64,000 nucleotides of DNA from Corynespora cassiicola. Taxonomy: Eukaryota; Ascomycota; Dothideomycetes; Pleosporales; Corynesporascaceae. Shown in pieces: positions 22,511 through 34,346 of this stretch; within the stretch, counting starts at the first letter, position 1; each line of letters opens with the position of its first letter. A program made the position numbers and the translations under genes. The notes beneath the pieces were generated by a model. That model saw only the letters and a program-made list of their open reading frames with translations. It did not search any database and had not been told where the DNA came from. Where the stretch lies: assembly GCA_022059125.1 (NCBI GenBank), contig JAEUWY010000012.1:1-64000 (forward strand), in the 5' to 3' direction.

Positions 22511-22990
22511 TCACCGTGGTAGACCATTCCCAACCCCTCTGCCCCCTCCAGCACCGCCCTGCATGTCCGCTCCCTGCGCCCTTGTACCACCCGGTAGACC
22601 GCCCGGAAAACGTCTTCGAAGAGACAATATGACGGGCTCGTGCTGCCTGGGTACCGTGCTCAGCGACCGTATCCCAGGTCCGACTCCAGCACTCGCACCG
22701 CCCATGGCTGCCTGTGCACTTGACCCGCCAGCACCACCAGCGCCAACTTCGCCGGCGGGAGCACGGCGCACCAGCTCCTCAAGGCCAAGGTCGCGCCAGC
22801 TAGCCTCCCTCTTGCTCTGCGTGGCGCGCTGGATGCCGAAGGCGGCGTGTTGGTCGGGCACGACGTCGTCTTCGTCCTCGGGGTTTAGTGGCTGGAGATG
22901 CGGCGGGACGAATATGTCTTCGGGGGCGAGGTGCGACGAGGTCGGGTGCGTGAAGCTCTCGAGGAGGTCGGCATGGTGCGAGTGGTGCAT
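22511..22990 (-). CDS. Hypothetical protein, His-rich start and Gly/Ala-rich tail
   Basis: Not recognised. From the ATG at 22990 there are 159 residues: a His-rich N-terminus (MHHSHHADLLESF), an acidic middle (LNPEDEDDVVPDQHAAFGIQ), then a Gly/Ala-rich low-complexity tail. The same frame is open upstream as TRDSTATYLH, bounded by a plausible acceptor. A donor GTGAGT directly follows an ATG in good context near 23078, so the true start could be a one-codon first exon there. A separate short signal-peptide-like stretch (MAHGAFILVAIALLSPGRCA, starting 23287) lies further upstream, but I could not connect it in frame. The third-position GC bias supports coding, but the structure is uncertain. Confidence 0.4.
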   Translation of the reverse strand: MHHSHHADLLESFTHPTSSHLAPEDIFVPPHLQPLNPEDEDDVVPDQHAAFGIQRATQSKREASWRDLGLEELVRRAPAGEVGAGGAGGSSAQAAMGGASAGVGPGIRSLSTVPRQHEPVILSLRRRFPGGLPGGTRAQGADMQGGAGGGRGVGNGLPR

Positions 22991-23961
22991 GTGCAGGTAG
23001 GTTGCGGTAGAGTCGCGCGTCTAGCGCTATTTGGTGAGCGCACGGGCAATTGAGATGTCATGCAGACTAAGACTCACCATGGTGAATATGGCGCGTGTCA
23101 GTCAGCAGCGGCTGGAGCTGGGAAACGGGGGGCGTGTTGTTGTGGAGAGATGGTCGAATGCGAGGGAAAGGCTGCCGCTGAAGCTCGCCTTGTTATCGAT
23201 AACGACACAATGACGAGCCAGCTACCTTGCACATCGGCCTGGACTAAGCAACGCAATGGCAACCAGTATAAAGGCTCCATGTGCCATGGCGATGCCTTTC
23301 CAGTGGCCGAATGCCTTGGAAAGTAATCAAGGTGCTCACCATGCCCCCGCCATGCCCGCGGTTCCGAGCGGACTCCGCGAGCACGCAAGCAGGCTAGCCC
23401 ACAACAGGCAAGGCGCCGCCAGTGCCGTCACTTGTATATCAACCTCATGCTCCCTCTGTCGCTCCGTCCCGTGCTACTTCTCTCTCTCCGTCTCGCCACC
23501 ATGTCTGTCTGCTGTCTTCGCCTTCGAGTTGCTTCCGACATGCTCGGATCTCGGCACAAGCAAGAGCCGGGTGTCCAGGCTTCCCCGCCCCGCTTTCCAC
23601 CAGAGCAGCGTCGGCGTTAGGACTTTGCCAGGCTTGCTCGTTGACTCGCCGAGGACAGGTCTGCCGAGGGGCCTCGTACCGCTCGGCCACCAAGTAGATG
23701 CCGTATCCATGACTTTTGGATTCTAGCCGGCCAAGTATATCCGTTCTGGCTTTTCGTCAGCGTCGCCATGCCTCTTTCCCGTCATCTTCTTGCTTCTCGT
23801 ACTACAGTCGGGCGTTCAACCGCCTTCTTCTCCCTTCTACGCGGTCCACTTCGCTCTGCATTAGTCGGCCCTTTGTAAAGCGCCCTCATTTAAGCTGGAA
23901 GCGAATACGTTGCCCCTCACACAACCCCACGAAAACAAGGAATCAGAGGAAATCCACAAAA
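22991..23961. other. Intergenic or unresolved exons upstream of GFA gene
   Basis: It may hold 5' exons of the hypothetical minus-strand gene (see 23079 and 23287). About 23716-23961 is pyrimidine-rich, as in fungal promoters and 5' leaders, and precedes the GFA-type gene. Confidence 0.4.
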
Positions 23962-24447
23962 ATGGGCGCTGAAGGACGTTGCAACTGCGGTGCCATCAAG
24001 GTCACCATCTCAGAGCTGCCTGCGCAGTCTCTCATCTGCTACTGGTACCATGAACCGTACCAAACTCCTTGGGGGCGATTGACTGACTGATTCAGCTCCA
24101 ACTGCCGACGAGCTGGATCTTCCGCTTTCTCTGCTAACTACTTTGTCGAGAAGGCCAACGTGGACGTCTCGGACCCAAAGGGCGCCCTTAAGTCTTACGA
24201 TGACAATGATACCAAGAGCGGAAACACCATCATTCGCGAGTTTTGCAGCATCTGTGGAAGGTGAGCGTCGCCAGGCTTGGTCTATCCAAGGTCTCTCTAA
24301 CAAAACCGCAGCGGAATCATGACGCTCCCCTCTCGGGACTCACCCAAGGCCATCCTTAAGGCTGGCTTGTTTGATGAGATCCCTCCCCCCGCTATGCAGG
24401 TCTTCGACCATGAGAAGCCTGCTTGGCTTAAGATCGAGAAGTTGTGA
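23962..24447 (+). CDS. GFA family (CENP-V/GFA domain) protein
   Basis: Exons 23962-24044, 24096-24260 and 24312-24447 give 127 residues. The zinc-binding cysteines of the GFA fold are all present: GRCNCG near the start, CYCSNCRR restored across the first intron, and FCSICGSG across the second. The family was named for glutathione-dependent formaldehyde-activating enzyme, but most fungal members have no proven reaction. It is a small, soluble, probably cytosolic protein. The introns are about 51 bp each with canonical borders. The dedicated formaldehyde dehydrogenase of this window is 27 kb away, so no operon-like link exists. Confidence 0.93.
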
Positions 24448-25797
24448 TGAATCTAGCGGTGCCAGAGGACAAAATAGTACTGTGTTCATTACAAGGAATC
24501 AGAAATTCACATTACCTTCTGCTCAAATTTCTATAATCAATCATCCCCGTTTAGATCGATTACAAGAACCTCCAAGATCTCGGTTGCTATATTTTAAGCT
24601 AATCAGAGGGCCTCGACCTGCCCATTGAAAATGACAGCATTGTTTCGAACCACATGATGAGTCCAGAATGACATATGCCGTAGGCTGAAATACAGGCCAA
24701 AGCGAACAGGGCAGTCCAATCCAACCCCTCTAATGGTTATGTTTAGACATACTCGTGATACTCAACGAAGTTCACCCCCTTTTTCACATCATCTAAATAT
24801 TATGTATATTCTGGATATGGGTGAGTTGATAACCAGACAATCAGCGAAAGTTATAATTATTTTATTACATCTGTGGAAATGACCAACGCACTTGATGTCT
24901 AACATTGCAGCAGAGATGAAGTATTAATAGACCTTCCTATTCTCAATGGGATTATCCTCTAAAAGGCATGGGTATATTGGAGTCTATATCAGAAAATACT
25001 CCTTATACTTTGCTAGTGAACCACTAGTACCGCCATTTTTCGATGCTGATCGAGCTGATTCATTAATTCCATATACTTAACCGTGCTGCAATCAATGAAA
25101 ATATTCCCACCTAAATGTGCAGCGAGCCCTCTTTACACTCTGGCAAAGATAACAAAGCAGTACACTTCAAATTTATAATATATGTGAGATTCAATACATG
25201 ACAAGAACGCCATCTCTCCGTATGTTTGAATATGCAAGTGGCTTTACTATATCCTTTGATAAGCTTAGTGCCTTATCATAACTTCAAGCTATTAGGATAG
25301 TACTCGCCATTCTCTTCAAGCTTTACTATGAACAAAATGACTATAGAATCAAAATCGCAAAGAATAAACCGACTCTTAAGATCCAAGTGGAGGTTCTTCC
25401 AAGAGATATGCCCCCCCCCCGCGTCCAGTCAAAGTGGGCCAGAGCCCTAAAGAGATTAGCGCCATAACCCAACACCGGCCTTGGATGACGTGCTCTCGGT
25501 CGGCAGGTTTCAAATGGGTTCGTCAACAGGCAAATTCTCTGATGAATAAGACCGAATGACCTATCAGGTACAGCCAATTCGTTCGCGGTCCATTTTAGAT
25601 GAGAAGAATACGCATCTGAAGCCTCTGGGTGCCTGAGAGTGGAGTGATATCCGAGCGCGTCGTAAATCCTCCCATTGCATCATTGATAACGGAATATTCA
25701 AAACAAAGCTTCTGCTTGTCAACTAGATATTTTTAGTGTACTGTTGATTTTTTTTTCCCTTGTTCACGCCCAACAAGCCAACACCCATCTGTCTCCC
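24448..25797. other. Intergenic, no supported gene
   Basis: About 1.35 kb of moderately AT-rich sequence with scattered short ORFs. A run of C lies near 25410. The last 60 bases are the leader of the MFS gene. No RNA gene signature was seen. Confidence 0.5.
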
Positions 25798-27418
25798 ATG
25801 GCGGATACACAACTCCAGGCGACCATTCCCGACCACGGAGACGTCGCAAAAAATAAAAAATCCGATACAGCAGTCACCTATCATCCTGATCCGTCGAAAC
25901 CGAAGTCCGGTGCTGATGCTGCCCTCAACTTACTCAAGGCAGGCGGTGGTAATCGCATACCAATAGATGCCGAAACCAATCGCCGCCTGCTGCGCAAGAT
26001 TGACTTGCATATCATGCCTTTGATATGCATTGTCTACTTCTTGCAATATATCGACAAGACTGCTATTTCCTACGCAAGCGTCACGGGTATTCTCGAGAGC
26101 ACAAATTTGCACGGGAATCAATTCAACTGGGTCGCATCAATTTTTTTCTTCGGGTGAGACCTCTCCCATCTCTCATCAGAAGGGCAATCCCTGACCTCAG
26201 ATCCCTCCTAGGCAACTTGCTTTCGAATTTCCCACTATTCGGCTGATACAACTATTCCCACTGGCCAAGTACGTTGCAGTCAATGTCACAATCTGGGGCG
26301 CAGTTCTTGCATCTCTTGCAGCATGCAAGACATACGAATCGCTCCTTGCGTGTCGCTTCCTACTAGGTGCTGCTGAAGCTGCCGTTGTACCTGCTTGGGT
26401 CATCTTTACGTCTCAATGGTACACAAAAAACGAGCAGGCATTCCGGGTTGGCATCTGGTTTAGTGTGTGCGGCGCTGCCCAGATGTTTGGGGGCTATTTT
26501 GCATATGGCGTGGCAAATCACGTCGGAGGCGACGTCAATGCTGCGCTAAAGGGGTGGCAGATTATATTTTTATTCCTGGGGCTCTTCACATCGGTCATTG
26601 GTATCAGCTTCTGGTTTATTATGCCTGACAGTCCCGAAAATGCCGGATTTCTCTCAGAGGATGAAAAGGCAGCCCATATCGAGCGAATAAGAGGAAATGA
26701 GCAAGGCATTGGGTCACGAACCTTCAAGTGGGATCAATTCAGAGAGGCGTTGGTGGATCCAATGACTTGGCTGTACGCGTTCTGGATATTCGCTGCAAAT
26801 ATTCCAAACTCAATCGCAACATCATTCGGCAACATTTTGGTCAAGGGAATGGGATACACTAGCAAGGAGAGTTTGCTGCTAGTGACGCCACTGGGAGCTT
26901 ACGAAATAGTCGTCCTTGTCGGATTGACTTGGATTGCGATGAAGAAGGAACAACGTCTATATGCTTGCATCGCAGGCCATATCCCTGCAATCATCGGCGC
27001 CATTCTGATGGCAACAACAAACAAAACGCCTGCCCTCATTGGATATTACTTGAGTGGTGGTATACCTATCGGTTGGACTACGATCCTGGGACTCCAGGCT
27101 TCCAATGTTGCCGGTTCGACTAAAAAGGTGACAGTTTCAGTCATCGGCACCATTGCTTATACAATCGGCAACATCATCTCGCCCCAGACCTTCCAGGCCA
27201 GAGATGCGCCCCGATACTTGCCTGCCAAGATCTCCATTGTCATTCTTTACTTTTTGATTACTGTCGACCTTTTCATCATGAGATGGGTATTCGTACGAAG
27301 GAATAAAGAAAGAGACGATCAACAAAAGGAAAGGGGTCAGGATTGGAAGGCAGAAGAAAATCATGAGTTCTTGGACAATACGGATCTAGTCAACCGGGAA
27401 TTCAGGTACGCGTTGTGA
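25798..27418 (+). CDS. MFS transporter, Dal5/allantoate permease type
   Basis: Exons 25798-26153 and 26212-27418 give 520 residues. The opening NRRLLRKIDLHIMPLICIVY with QYIDKTAISYAS is diagnostic of the Dal5 (anion:cation symporter) family, as is the RFLLGAAEAAVVPAWVIFTS stretch. The C-terminal half has the APRYLPAKISIVILYFL pattern seen in the same family. It should carry 12 membrane helices and import organic anions or small amides with protons; the substrate is unknown. I use the ATG at 25798 because the 18 codons in front of it look like leader sequence. It is only distantly similar to the other Dal5-type carrier at 14712, so this is not a recent tandem copy. Confidence 0.92.
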
Positions 27419-27923
27419 CATTGATAACGCGAATGACAATAAAGGCATGGGAGCCTTGTTTTGAGATGGAAGTAGATCAATGTCATCATTTTCTGAACCA
27501 TAATCAATGTGAAAGCGGATTTTATTCAATAGCAAGTGGTTTTAGCAGATTGTAGGGTTGCATTCGGAACATTCGGATGCAGGTTATTTCGACATGTATC
27601 CAACATTTTTGCTCCGTCAGTTTGGAATTCTTGTGCTCCATGGTCATCCATCCACGCCTACAACGTCGTCGTTGAAGAAACATGGGCAGTAAACTAAATT
27701 ATACTGTGCCTTGATTTGTTTTTTATCTTCGCAGCTAATGCGAACAGTATTACAACCTCACTATGTATACTTTCAAATCATCCGCCTACTCGCATGTGCA
27801 GCTATTTTTATCACTTTGATGGTGACATATTCAATATATGGCCTAGTAACTACTTTCTTGGATAGATATATTCGAATGTCGTCTGTCCATACATCTCAAA
27901 CTTATCAAAACAGCGGCTGAAAA
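27419..27923. other. Convergent intergenic region
   Basis: It lies between two convergent genes (MFS and DUF1446-like) and should hold both 3' ends. AT-rich, with nothing else recognised. Confidence 0.5.
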
Positions 27924-29923
27924 TCACAAAACCCCTCTCTTGACAAACTGTATCGGAATATCTACCGTCTTTGCCCTGAGGTATTCACAACAGTTCTTCC
28001 CCAGTGTGTCGTAGGTGCTGCAAGCATCATAACCACGGTCCAAGTGGTCATGTAGCAGGAAGTGAACAGCGCGAATGTTAGGCATCTCAAACCGGTCAAC
28101 AGGCTTGCCCTTGTACTCCTCTGGCCCAAGAAGCTCCTTGATCTTGTCAATTGTCAAAAGTGAGCGCAGCCATTCCCATTCATCGTCGTGCCTGACGAAG
28201 AATCCGACGTTGCAGTCTGAACACTTGTCACCCGAGCGGCCAAGCACAATAGAACCGAGAGGCAGCCGAACAGTAGGTCCGAAACTGTCAAGAGGAACCG
28301 GATTGGTCGTCTCGTAGGATGGTTGCTGGCGGTCGTAGGTTCGGAATTCGGGAGCGAGGGGCATGTCCATGACTTTCTTGCCGTCCTTGAAACCTTCCGA
28401 CGATGCACCATCCCAGAGTAAATGCACGCGCTGCTTCAAAGCGGACTGTGGGAGAAGACTCGGATGATACTCATAGTATGGCTTGCCCTCTGCTTGTCTG
28501 ACATCGTTACCCAGACTTGCGCCAGGGCAAGACTGCAAAAAGGTGACCATTGAGATACGGAAAAATCCATTCGGATTGCGCATGTTGAGCAGTTCGCGGT
28601 CTTTGGATTGAGCAAAGATTCGGAAGTCGACGGTTGCAACATCTTGGTTGCGTGCGTCGATGGGAGACGTGCCGTTTTGCATGAATTTCAAGGTGGTGAA
28701 TTTCTTGAGGTTTTCTTCGCCCAGTTCATACTTTACTTGTTCCTCTGTCCATCGGCATTTTTCCTCAATGTGAAGTCCGCACAAGTAGACGTGATATTCT
28801 GCCTGCCAACCAGCGAAACCAGTGATGCCGACCTTGGTGGTTGGAGGGGGTGGAAGTCCTTTGACGCCAGAGACCTTGACCTGGTCTTCTCCGACTTGCT
28901 CAATTTTTATATTCTCGAGTTGGGCTGTCACGTCGCAGTTGTAATACTGCGGGCCTTGGATCTCATATAGGAGCTGCGATGTGACCGAACTGACGGTCAT
29001 TTGTCCACCAGTGTTCTTTTCTTTATACATGATGCCCTCGCCCTTGTAGTCAATGGCGCATATTGGGAACCCGATGTTGATGTGCTTTCCGGCTGCAAGC
29101 ATGGCTCGGAAGTCCGAGCAGTAGCCGCCAGCAACGTATGCTGAGCATTCTAAGAGGTGGCCTGACATGGTGAGCAAATGTGCAGCGATAAAAAGGACCA
29201 ATGCTAACCAATAATCAGGGATCCAGCCAATTCATCAAACTGATCACTCGTCCATTCATGCCACCATCTATTGGAGTCAGCATATCCATGAGAATCGGCC
29301 GTCGTAACTCACGCAGCGGCACCAATGATGGGGGATGCATCCGAAACCCGCCCACAGATGACAATGTCGGCACCCTCAGTCAGTGCTTTTGCAACGCCCA
29401 ACCCACCAAGGTAGCACTGAGCACAGACAGGATCCAGTCCCCATTCTGCAACCGACTTGTTGTGCATCAGGCTCCTGAATCCCTCCCCCTTGTTTAGCAT
29501 TGCCTTGACTGCACCAGTGGCATCGTCGCCCTCGATCCAGGCAACCTTGAGGGAATGTCCCATCTCTTTCGCCTTTCTGTCTACCAGCTGTGCCAAGAGT
29601 TCGGTATCAGAAGCACCAGCATTGACAGCGAGCTTGATGCCCTTGGTCGCTAGGTCCGGAACCGCAGGCAAGAAGCAGTCGAGAAAGTTTTCGGCAAACA
29701 TGGCATAATTGATCTTCTCTTCGAAAGTCCTCGCTGCAAGCATCTGTTCCATGTTTTTGATCTTTCCTGTTCCATGCATGGTCATCGTCATCTCTGAGAG
29801 CCAGTCGCCAACAATGACGTCGACTTCCTCATTCTTTGCGAGGGATGCGATGGCACGAACTCGATCAGAGAATCCGCCCGAAGCGCCGGCAACGCGCACT
29901 GGGCGACGGACTGCGGGTGCCAT
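27924..29923 (-). CDS. DUF1446 / AtuA-like protein
   Basis: Exons 29313-29923, 29209-29267 and 27924-29161 give 635 residues; the 59-bp middle exon restores AAWWHEWTSDQFDELAGSLI and joins to GHLLECSAYVAGGYCSDF, both typical of the family. The N-terminal GASGGFSDR, IVGDWLSEMTM and CGRVSDASP motifs identify the acyclic terpene utilisation AtuA/DUF1446 family. In Pseudomonas AtuA belongs to the acyclic terpene (citronellol) degradation pathway, but its reaction is unproven; fungal members of about 600 residues are common and uncharacterised. It is likely cytosolic or peroxisomal, though the C-terminal RGVL is not a standard peroxisomal signal. Introns of 45 and 47 bp are at the lower limit for fungi. 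Confidence 0.9.
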
Positions 29924-30599
29924 CTTGAATCAGGACTCCAAGAGTGTAAAAGTAAAAAAAAAAAAAAGGATGATCTGAAAGCCTTGATGGAAACATGGCT
30001 TCGAGCGCGGCGTAGCTGGATATAAACTGACACATCGGAAGCTCTTCCGACATCACAAATGTCCAAACGCGTCGCAAAGGGATTGCGGTTGTCCATATCC
30101 GCATCCGCCAGCTGCTGACCAGAGACGTGGGGATCGATGCACCCCACAGTCGCGAAAGATGCCCGCTTGACCAACAGTGGACAAGCGGCGATTCTTTTTG
30201 GATCCCCTTCGCAGCTTGCCGAGCATACCCGACGAGCGCGAGGGGCAGACCCCACGTGATTCGCTCTTGGACCACCCTCCGTTCTCGCGGACGTTCGGGC
30301 GGGATCACGTCGGCATGTCGGTTTCGAGGGATGACGGATTTAAGAATCCGGGACGTTGCAACGCCCGCGAGTGCTTACTGGAGACAGGCTTGGCCGATGA
30401 GGTTCTTATTTCTGTTCTTCAACTACGCTCATGATCAACATGTCAAGCGTGAGAAATTTGGGCAATCCGTCTTAGACTGCCTTGGCTGCGATTTATCATA
30501 CTAAAGCTTTGAGGGTAGGGTATATTGGCGAAAAAGTGTAAATAAAAGAGTCTCAAATAGCCAGAACGCTTGTAAGCAAAGGTGCAGGATATGCGTTTA
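29924..30599. other. Intergenic, DUF1446 gene upstream region
   Basis: A GC-rich part at about 30100-30350 has overlapping ORFs on both strands but no recognisable motif. A 14-base A run sits near 29955. Probably promoter. Confidence 0.45.
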
Positions 30600-32017
30600 T
30601 CAAAAATCATCCAAATCGTCAAATGCATCATCGGGAACAGCAAGTGCTTCAGTGGATCCACTCAATAGCAGTGCCAGTCTTTGTATAGTGTCTCTCTGGC
30701 TTTTCCATCTCTTAACGCGCTCTTCTTCAGCTTTCCTGACTTCGGTATTCCAGATGGCTGGGTTTTTTGGCAATATGGGTAAGCGTTCGATGGGGACTTG
30801 GTGCTGATGTTCGGGCTTGTACATGTTGTACTTCCATTCACCAAAGGTTTGAGCCACGTCATTCAGCTCTTTCTCCATGATTTTCCTCTCTTCGGCAATT
30901 TTTCGGAGACGTGCGAGTTCTTTGGGCGTCGTCTTTGCCTCTCTTCGCAGCTGGCATAGGACAGAGATGGCCTTGTTCTCTGCACGTTCAAGGCCATCCC
31001 AGGGAGCTGATGCTTTATCATAACGACGTTTTCCGAATAGCGGGGGCAGTTGATTCATAGCCCAGTTGATTCGTCGATCATCCTTATCCTCTGTATCCAG
31101 CGCTGCACGCAATCGCTGTCTTCGAATCGCACGGAAGCAATCTCCCATCTGTCCAAATGTGAAGGCCGACTTTCGCTTCTGGTTTTGTGTCAGCAGACGC
31201 ATACACGCACCTGTGGTTCTCAAAAGCTTACGGAATGAAGGAGCTTCTGCAGAGCAGTCTCGGTCTTGAGGAAATCGAAGAGAGCTTGTTTCCATTCTAT
31301 CCTGACTGTTCTTGCTTCCAAATCGACTTGAAATATGCCGTTGACGGAATCCCGCGCAGTAAATCCCAGATCGAGAACTGCTTTATCAACTCGCATACAC
31401 CACCTAAGGGTGCCATACTGGCCTTCTTCTTCGTCTGCACCAAGCTCCAAGTCAAACATGATTTCCGCCCAACCATGACTCCTCTCCTCTCTTTGGACTG
31501 AGCCACCGATTTGGGCAAAGTATTTGAACCACTTGTCATTAATCTCAAAGACGGCATGCGTGGCGTTCCACTTAGCGTTTGTTCTTCTGGATGTACTCGC
31601 GTGTTCGTCTTCCAGATGACTAAAACGCGCGCGCAAGAGGTAAACGTCATCATAGTCTTCAGATTTGATTATATCCAGAGGGTATTTCGATCGTGAGCCG
31701 AGATATCCGATCACTTCTGCCCTCCTCAAGAACTCGTAAAGGATGCGTCCGCCGATGGCATCATGAAAGCCGCGACATACCAGTCGCCAATTCAATATGT
31801 ACGGCACTGGCACGTATTCTAGTATGTTGAGCAAGATCTCGGCGGGGAGGTGGGGGTTGCGCGGGGAGGCATCGTGGTTCTGGCTGGAGCTGATGGCGGT
31901 GATCAAGGCGGTAACGTCGGTTGCATCGAATCCGAGAGTTGCATGGCGGGAAAGGAATGGAGGCAGTGGAGTGTTGTCCTCATCTTTGATAACAATCGGT
32001 TGAGTGCTGGAACCCAT
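30600..32017 (-). CDS. F-box domain protein
   Basis: Exons 31232-32017 and 30600-31178 give 454 residues. The F-box is at residues 55-88 (LPAEILLNILEYVPVPYILN, then WRLVCRGFHDAI), the segment that binds Skp1 in SCF ubiquitin ligases. The middle holds charged, aromatic sequence with no repeat domain such as LRR or WD40 that I can see, and the C-terminal 150 residues are rich in Arg, Lys and Glu and probably helical. The C-terminus is acidic (DDAFDDLDDF). The intron is 53 bp. The likely role is to select an unknown target for ubiquitination, a large and variable class in fungi. Confidence 0.85.
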
Positions 32018-32983
32018 ATCTAAAGCTCAGGTCACGGCTGAAGGCTCGTATCTATCTCACGGCGGGTCGGCAACGGACAAGGAACTAATGCGCACCACTG
32101 AGGGTGGACCGAGAGACACGAGGCCGATGGTAGGAAGCTGACGATATGAGCTGCTTGCTGCCTTGCTGTTGCGAACGAGTCGTCATTGCTGCGCTTCCCG
32201 AGCGGATGTGAGGAGAGGGCGCTTGGACAAGCCTCAATCTTGGCGCGCTGTTCAACACGACGTCACGTGCTGCCGCTGATACCTACCAAGCCCAGCCATC
32301 CAAAAGTGGGTACCCTAGGTAGGTATGTACCTAGATGATCATCGCTCCGAGCTTCACCTGAACAAAAGATGGAAATTAACACACCTTTTGATGTCTGCGT
32401 TTTATGCATAAATGTAAGAATCCGAGCTCTTTCGTCTCCTGTTCTCCACATCTTCAAGGCTCACTTCCAAGCAGCATGTGGGATTTGCCGCAGTTTTGCC
32501 GACGCCTATGCAACTGACTGACAGGTGGAGTCGTCGGTTCCACATAATAAGCAACATACTTGATCATGCTTTTTCGAACGCCTTCGCAAGCTTCCCATGA
32601 TTTCCTCTGTCTTTCTTCCATTCTGACCACTGCCGACGAAATTGTCAGAATTCTGAGCATTGTCAACAAATTTTGTCAGAATTCTGACCCAGCAAAGCGT
32701 TCGTATCAGGTGGGTATGTAAGAGAGGTATTCATATCCTATTGGCTGTCTTATACATGGCCGCAAATCATGTTGCGCATATACAACTGGCTTACGGCTCG
32801 CCGAGGATTCCAAGAAAACTAGCCAGCGGAGTTCCGCCTACTATCTCTTGTTTGGTCTATTTCTAATCTTTGGGATCAGCAGTCGATAAAAGTGCTTTAC
32901 ACATGTTCCTGCACCCGGCCACTCGTCCAGTTCAGATTTAATCACCTCTACGATCAGATTAATACCTCTCTTGTTGATTCACC
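32018..32983. other. Intergenic with palindromic motifs
   Basis: No gene supported. TCAGAATTCTGA occurs at 32645-32656 and again within the 14-bp perfect palindrome GTCAGAATTCTGAC at 32675-32688. A CCTAGGTAGG-type microsatellite-like patch is at about 32306-32335. The 3' part is the promoter of the MBL-fold gene. Confidence 0.55.
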
Positions 32984-33946
32984 ATGTCATTCCAACCCAC
33001 AACCCTACCAAACGGTGCCAAATTATGGGTAAGTCGCATGTAGTACCGCTTTTTCCCACTAGATACTTATGTCGCAGCTTTTGGATCTGGGATATGTCAA
33101 TCTGGACGCCGGGATGGTTTTGGCAGGGGCCAACATGTTTCCTGCCGACTCCCCTCCCCAGCTCCATGAACGTCGAGACTTGATTATGATTGCCGCACTG
33201 GTTCATCACCCGGACGTGGGTCTTATCCTCTTTGACACAGGGTCCTGCGAGGATGCTTTGGGTAACTGGGGAGAGGAAGCCCTGAGATACGGACCGAGGG
33301 CCTGGGACAAGGAGAAAAACGGACTACCCGAAACCATCAAAAGGACTGGTGCCGGGGACATAAAGGATGTCAAGGCTGTGGTGCTTAGCCACCTACACAT
33401 CGATCATGCCGGCGGGCTGGAGCATTTTTTCGGAACAGGTCTGTTCACCCCTCAGTCCCGGCCACAAAAAAGCAAGATAGCGCGAGCGCTGACATGAGGC
33501 GAAAATTAGATGTTGAAATATGGTGCCACGAAGAAGAACTCAAGCATGCCTTCTGGACCTATGCGACAGGTCTTGAACGAGGCGGGTATGGGAAACACTA
33601 CCTTACGTTGGATCAGCTGAATTGGAAGACCTTCTCTGGCAAGGTATTCCAGCCATACCAAGGCATCACTCTGCACCACACCCCAGGCCACACCGTAGGC
33701 TCCATCGTAATGGAGCTTGAGATGGAGAAGTCAGGCTGTGTCGTAATCACTGGCGATGCTTTCCATGTCAAAGAGAATTGGGAGAAGGGCATACACCCCG
33801 GAGGTCTGACTACACAATTGTATGATTGGCATAAGAGCCGTGAGTTTCTTCGCGCTCTCATACAGAGAAAACATGGAAGGGTGGTATTGGGACACGAGCC
33901 GGCGTACTTCAAAGCACTGAAGCAAAGCCCGGAATATGAAGAGTAG
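32984..33946 (+). CDS. Metallo-beta-lactamase-fold hydrolase, lactonase-like
   Basis: Exons 32984-33028, 33078-33438 and 33510-33946 give 280 residues. The zinc-binding motif HLHIDH spans residues 120-125. The remaining ligands sit in HHTPGHTVGS, ITGDAFH and LGHEPAYF. Order and spacing match N-acyl homoserine lactonases and related fungal MBL enzymes; GTDVEIWCHEEELKHAFW across the second intron is also conserved in that group. It has no signal peptide, so is probably cytosolic. It may open lactone rings of bacterial signals or of mycotoxin-type lactones, but the family is promiscuous and the substrate cannot be read from sequence. A short 11-bp tandem repeat directly follows the stop codon. 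Confidence 0.88.
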
Positions 33947-34346
33947 GTTCGGGTCCTGTTCGGGTCCTGTTCGGGGCATGGTCAGCAGGGTACATTGGCC
34001 TCTTGTAAATTATGAGGGATGACTTCGAGCCATCGTAGAAACTACCCAAGTAGCTTATCCAAGACTTTCCTTCTTTCCTCCGTGACACGATATAATGAGT
34101 GATTCTTCTCTCTTGGCTTCTCTACCGATGCCCTTGATATCAAAGCAAGTACAGCTGCTGAGCAGCATCGCACCAACACTCCATCTTGGATTGATCAATT
34201 TGTACTCCAAGTGGTCATATGAGGAATCAAGTGCATTTTCACTCATGCAATACTCGTGGTGGCATGTTCAGGCCGATTGATTCTCAATTTTTGAAAAGAT
34301 TTATAGAATTTGGTGTTGGGTCATGCTGTCTATCTTTTTTTAGGAC
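33947..34346. other. Intergenic with an 11-bp tandem repeat
   Basis: GTTCGGGTCCT is repeated 2.6 times at 33947-33976, immediately after the MBL stop codon. The rest is the convergent 3' region shared with the membrane protein gene. Confidence 0.6.

Noticed and set aside
24448..25797. Possible CRISPR-like or long tandem array in AT-rich intergenic DNA
   Set aside because: No regularly spaced repeats are present, and CRISPR arrays are not expected in a fungal genome.
30127..30504. 125-codon ORF upstream of the DUF1446-like gene
   Set aside because: Overlapped by equally long frames on both strands; no motif. Treated as promoter.
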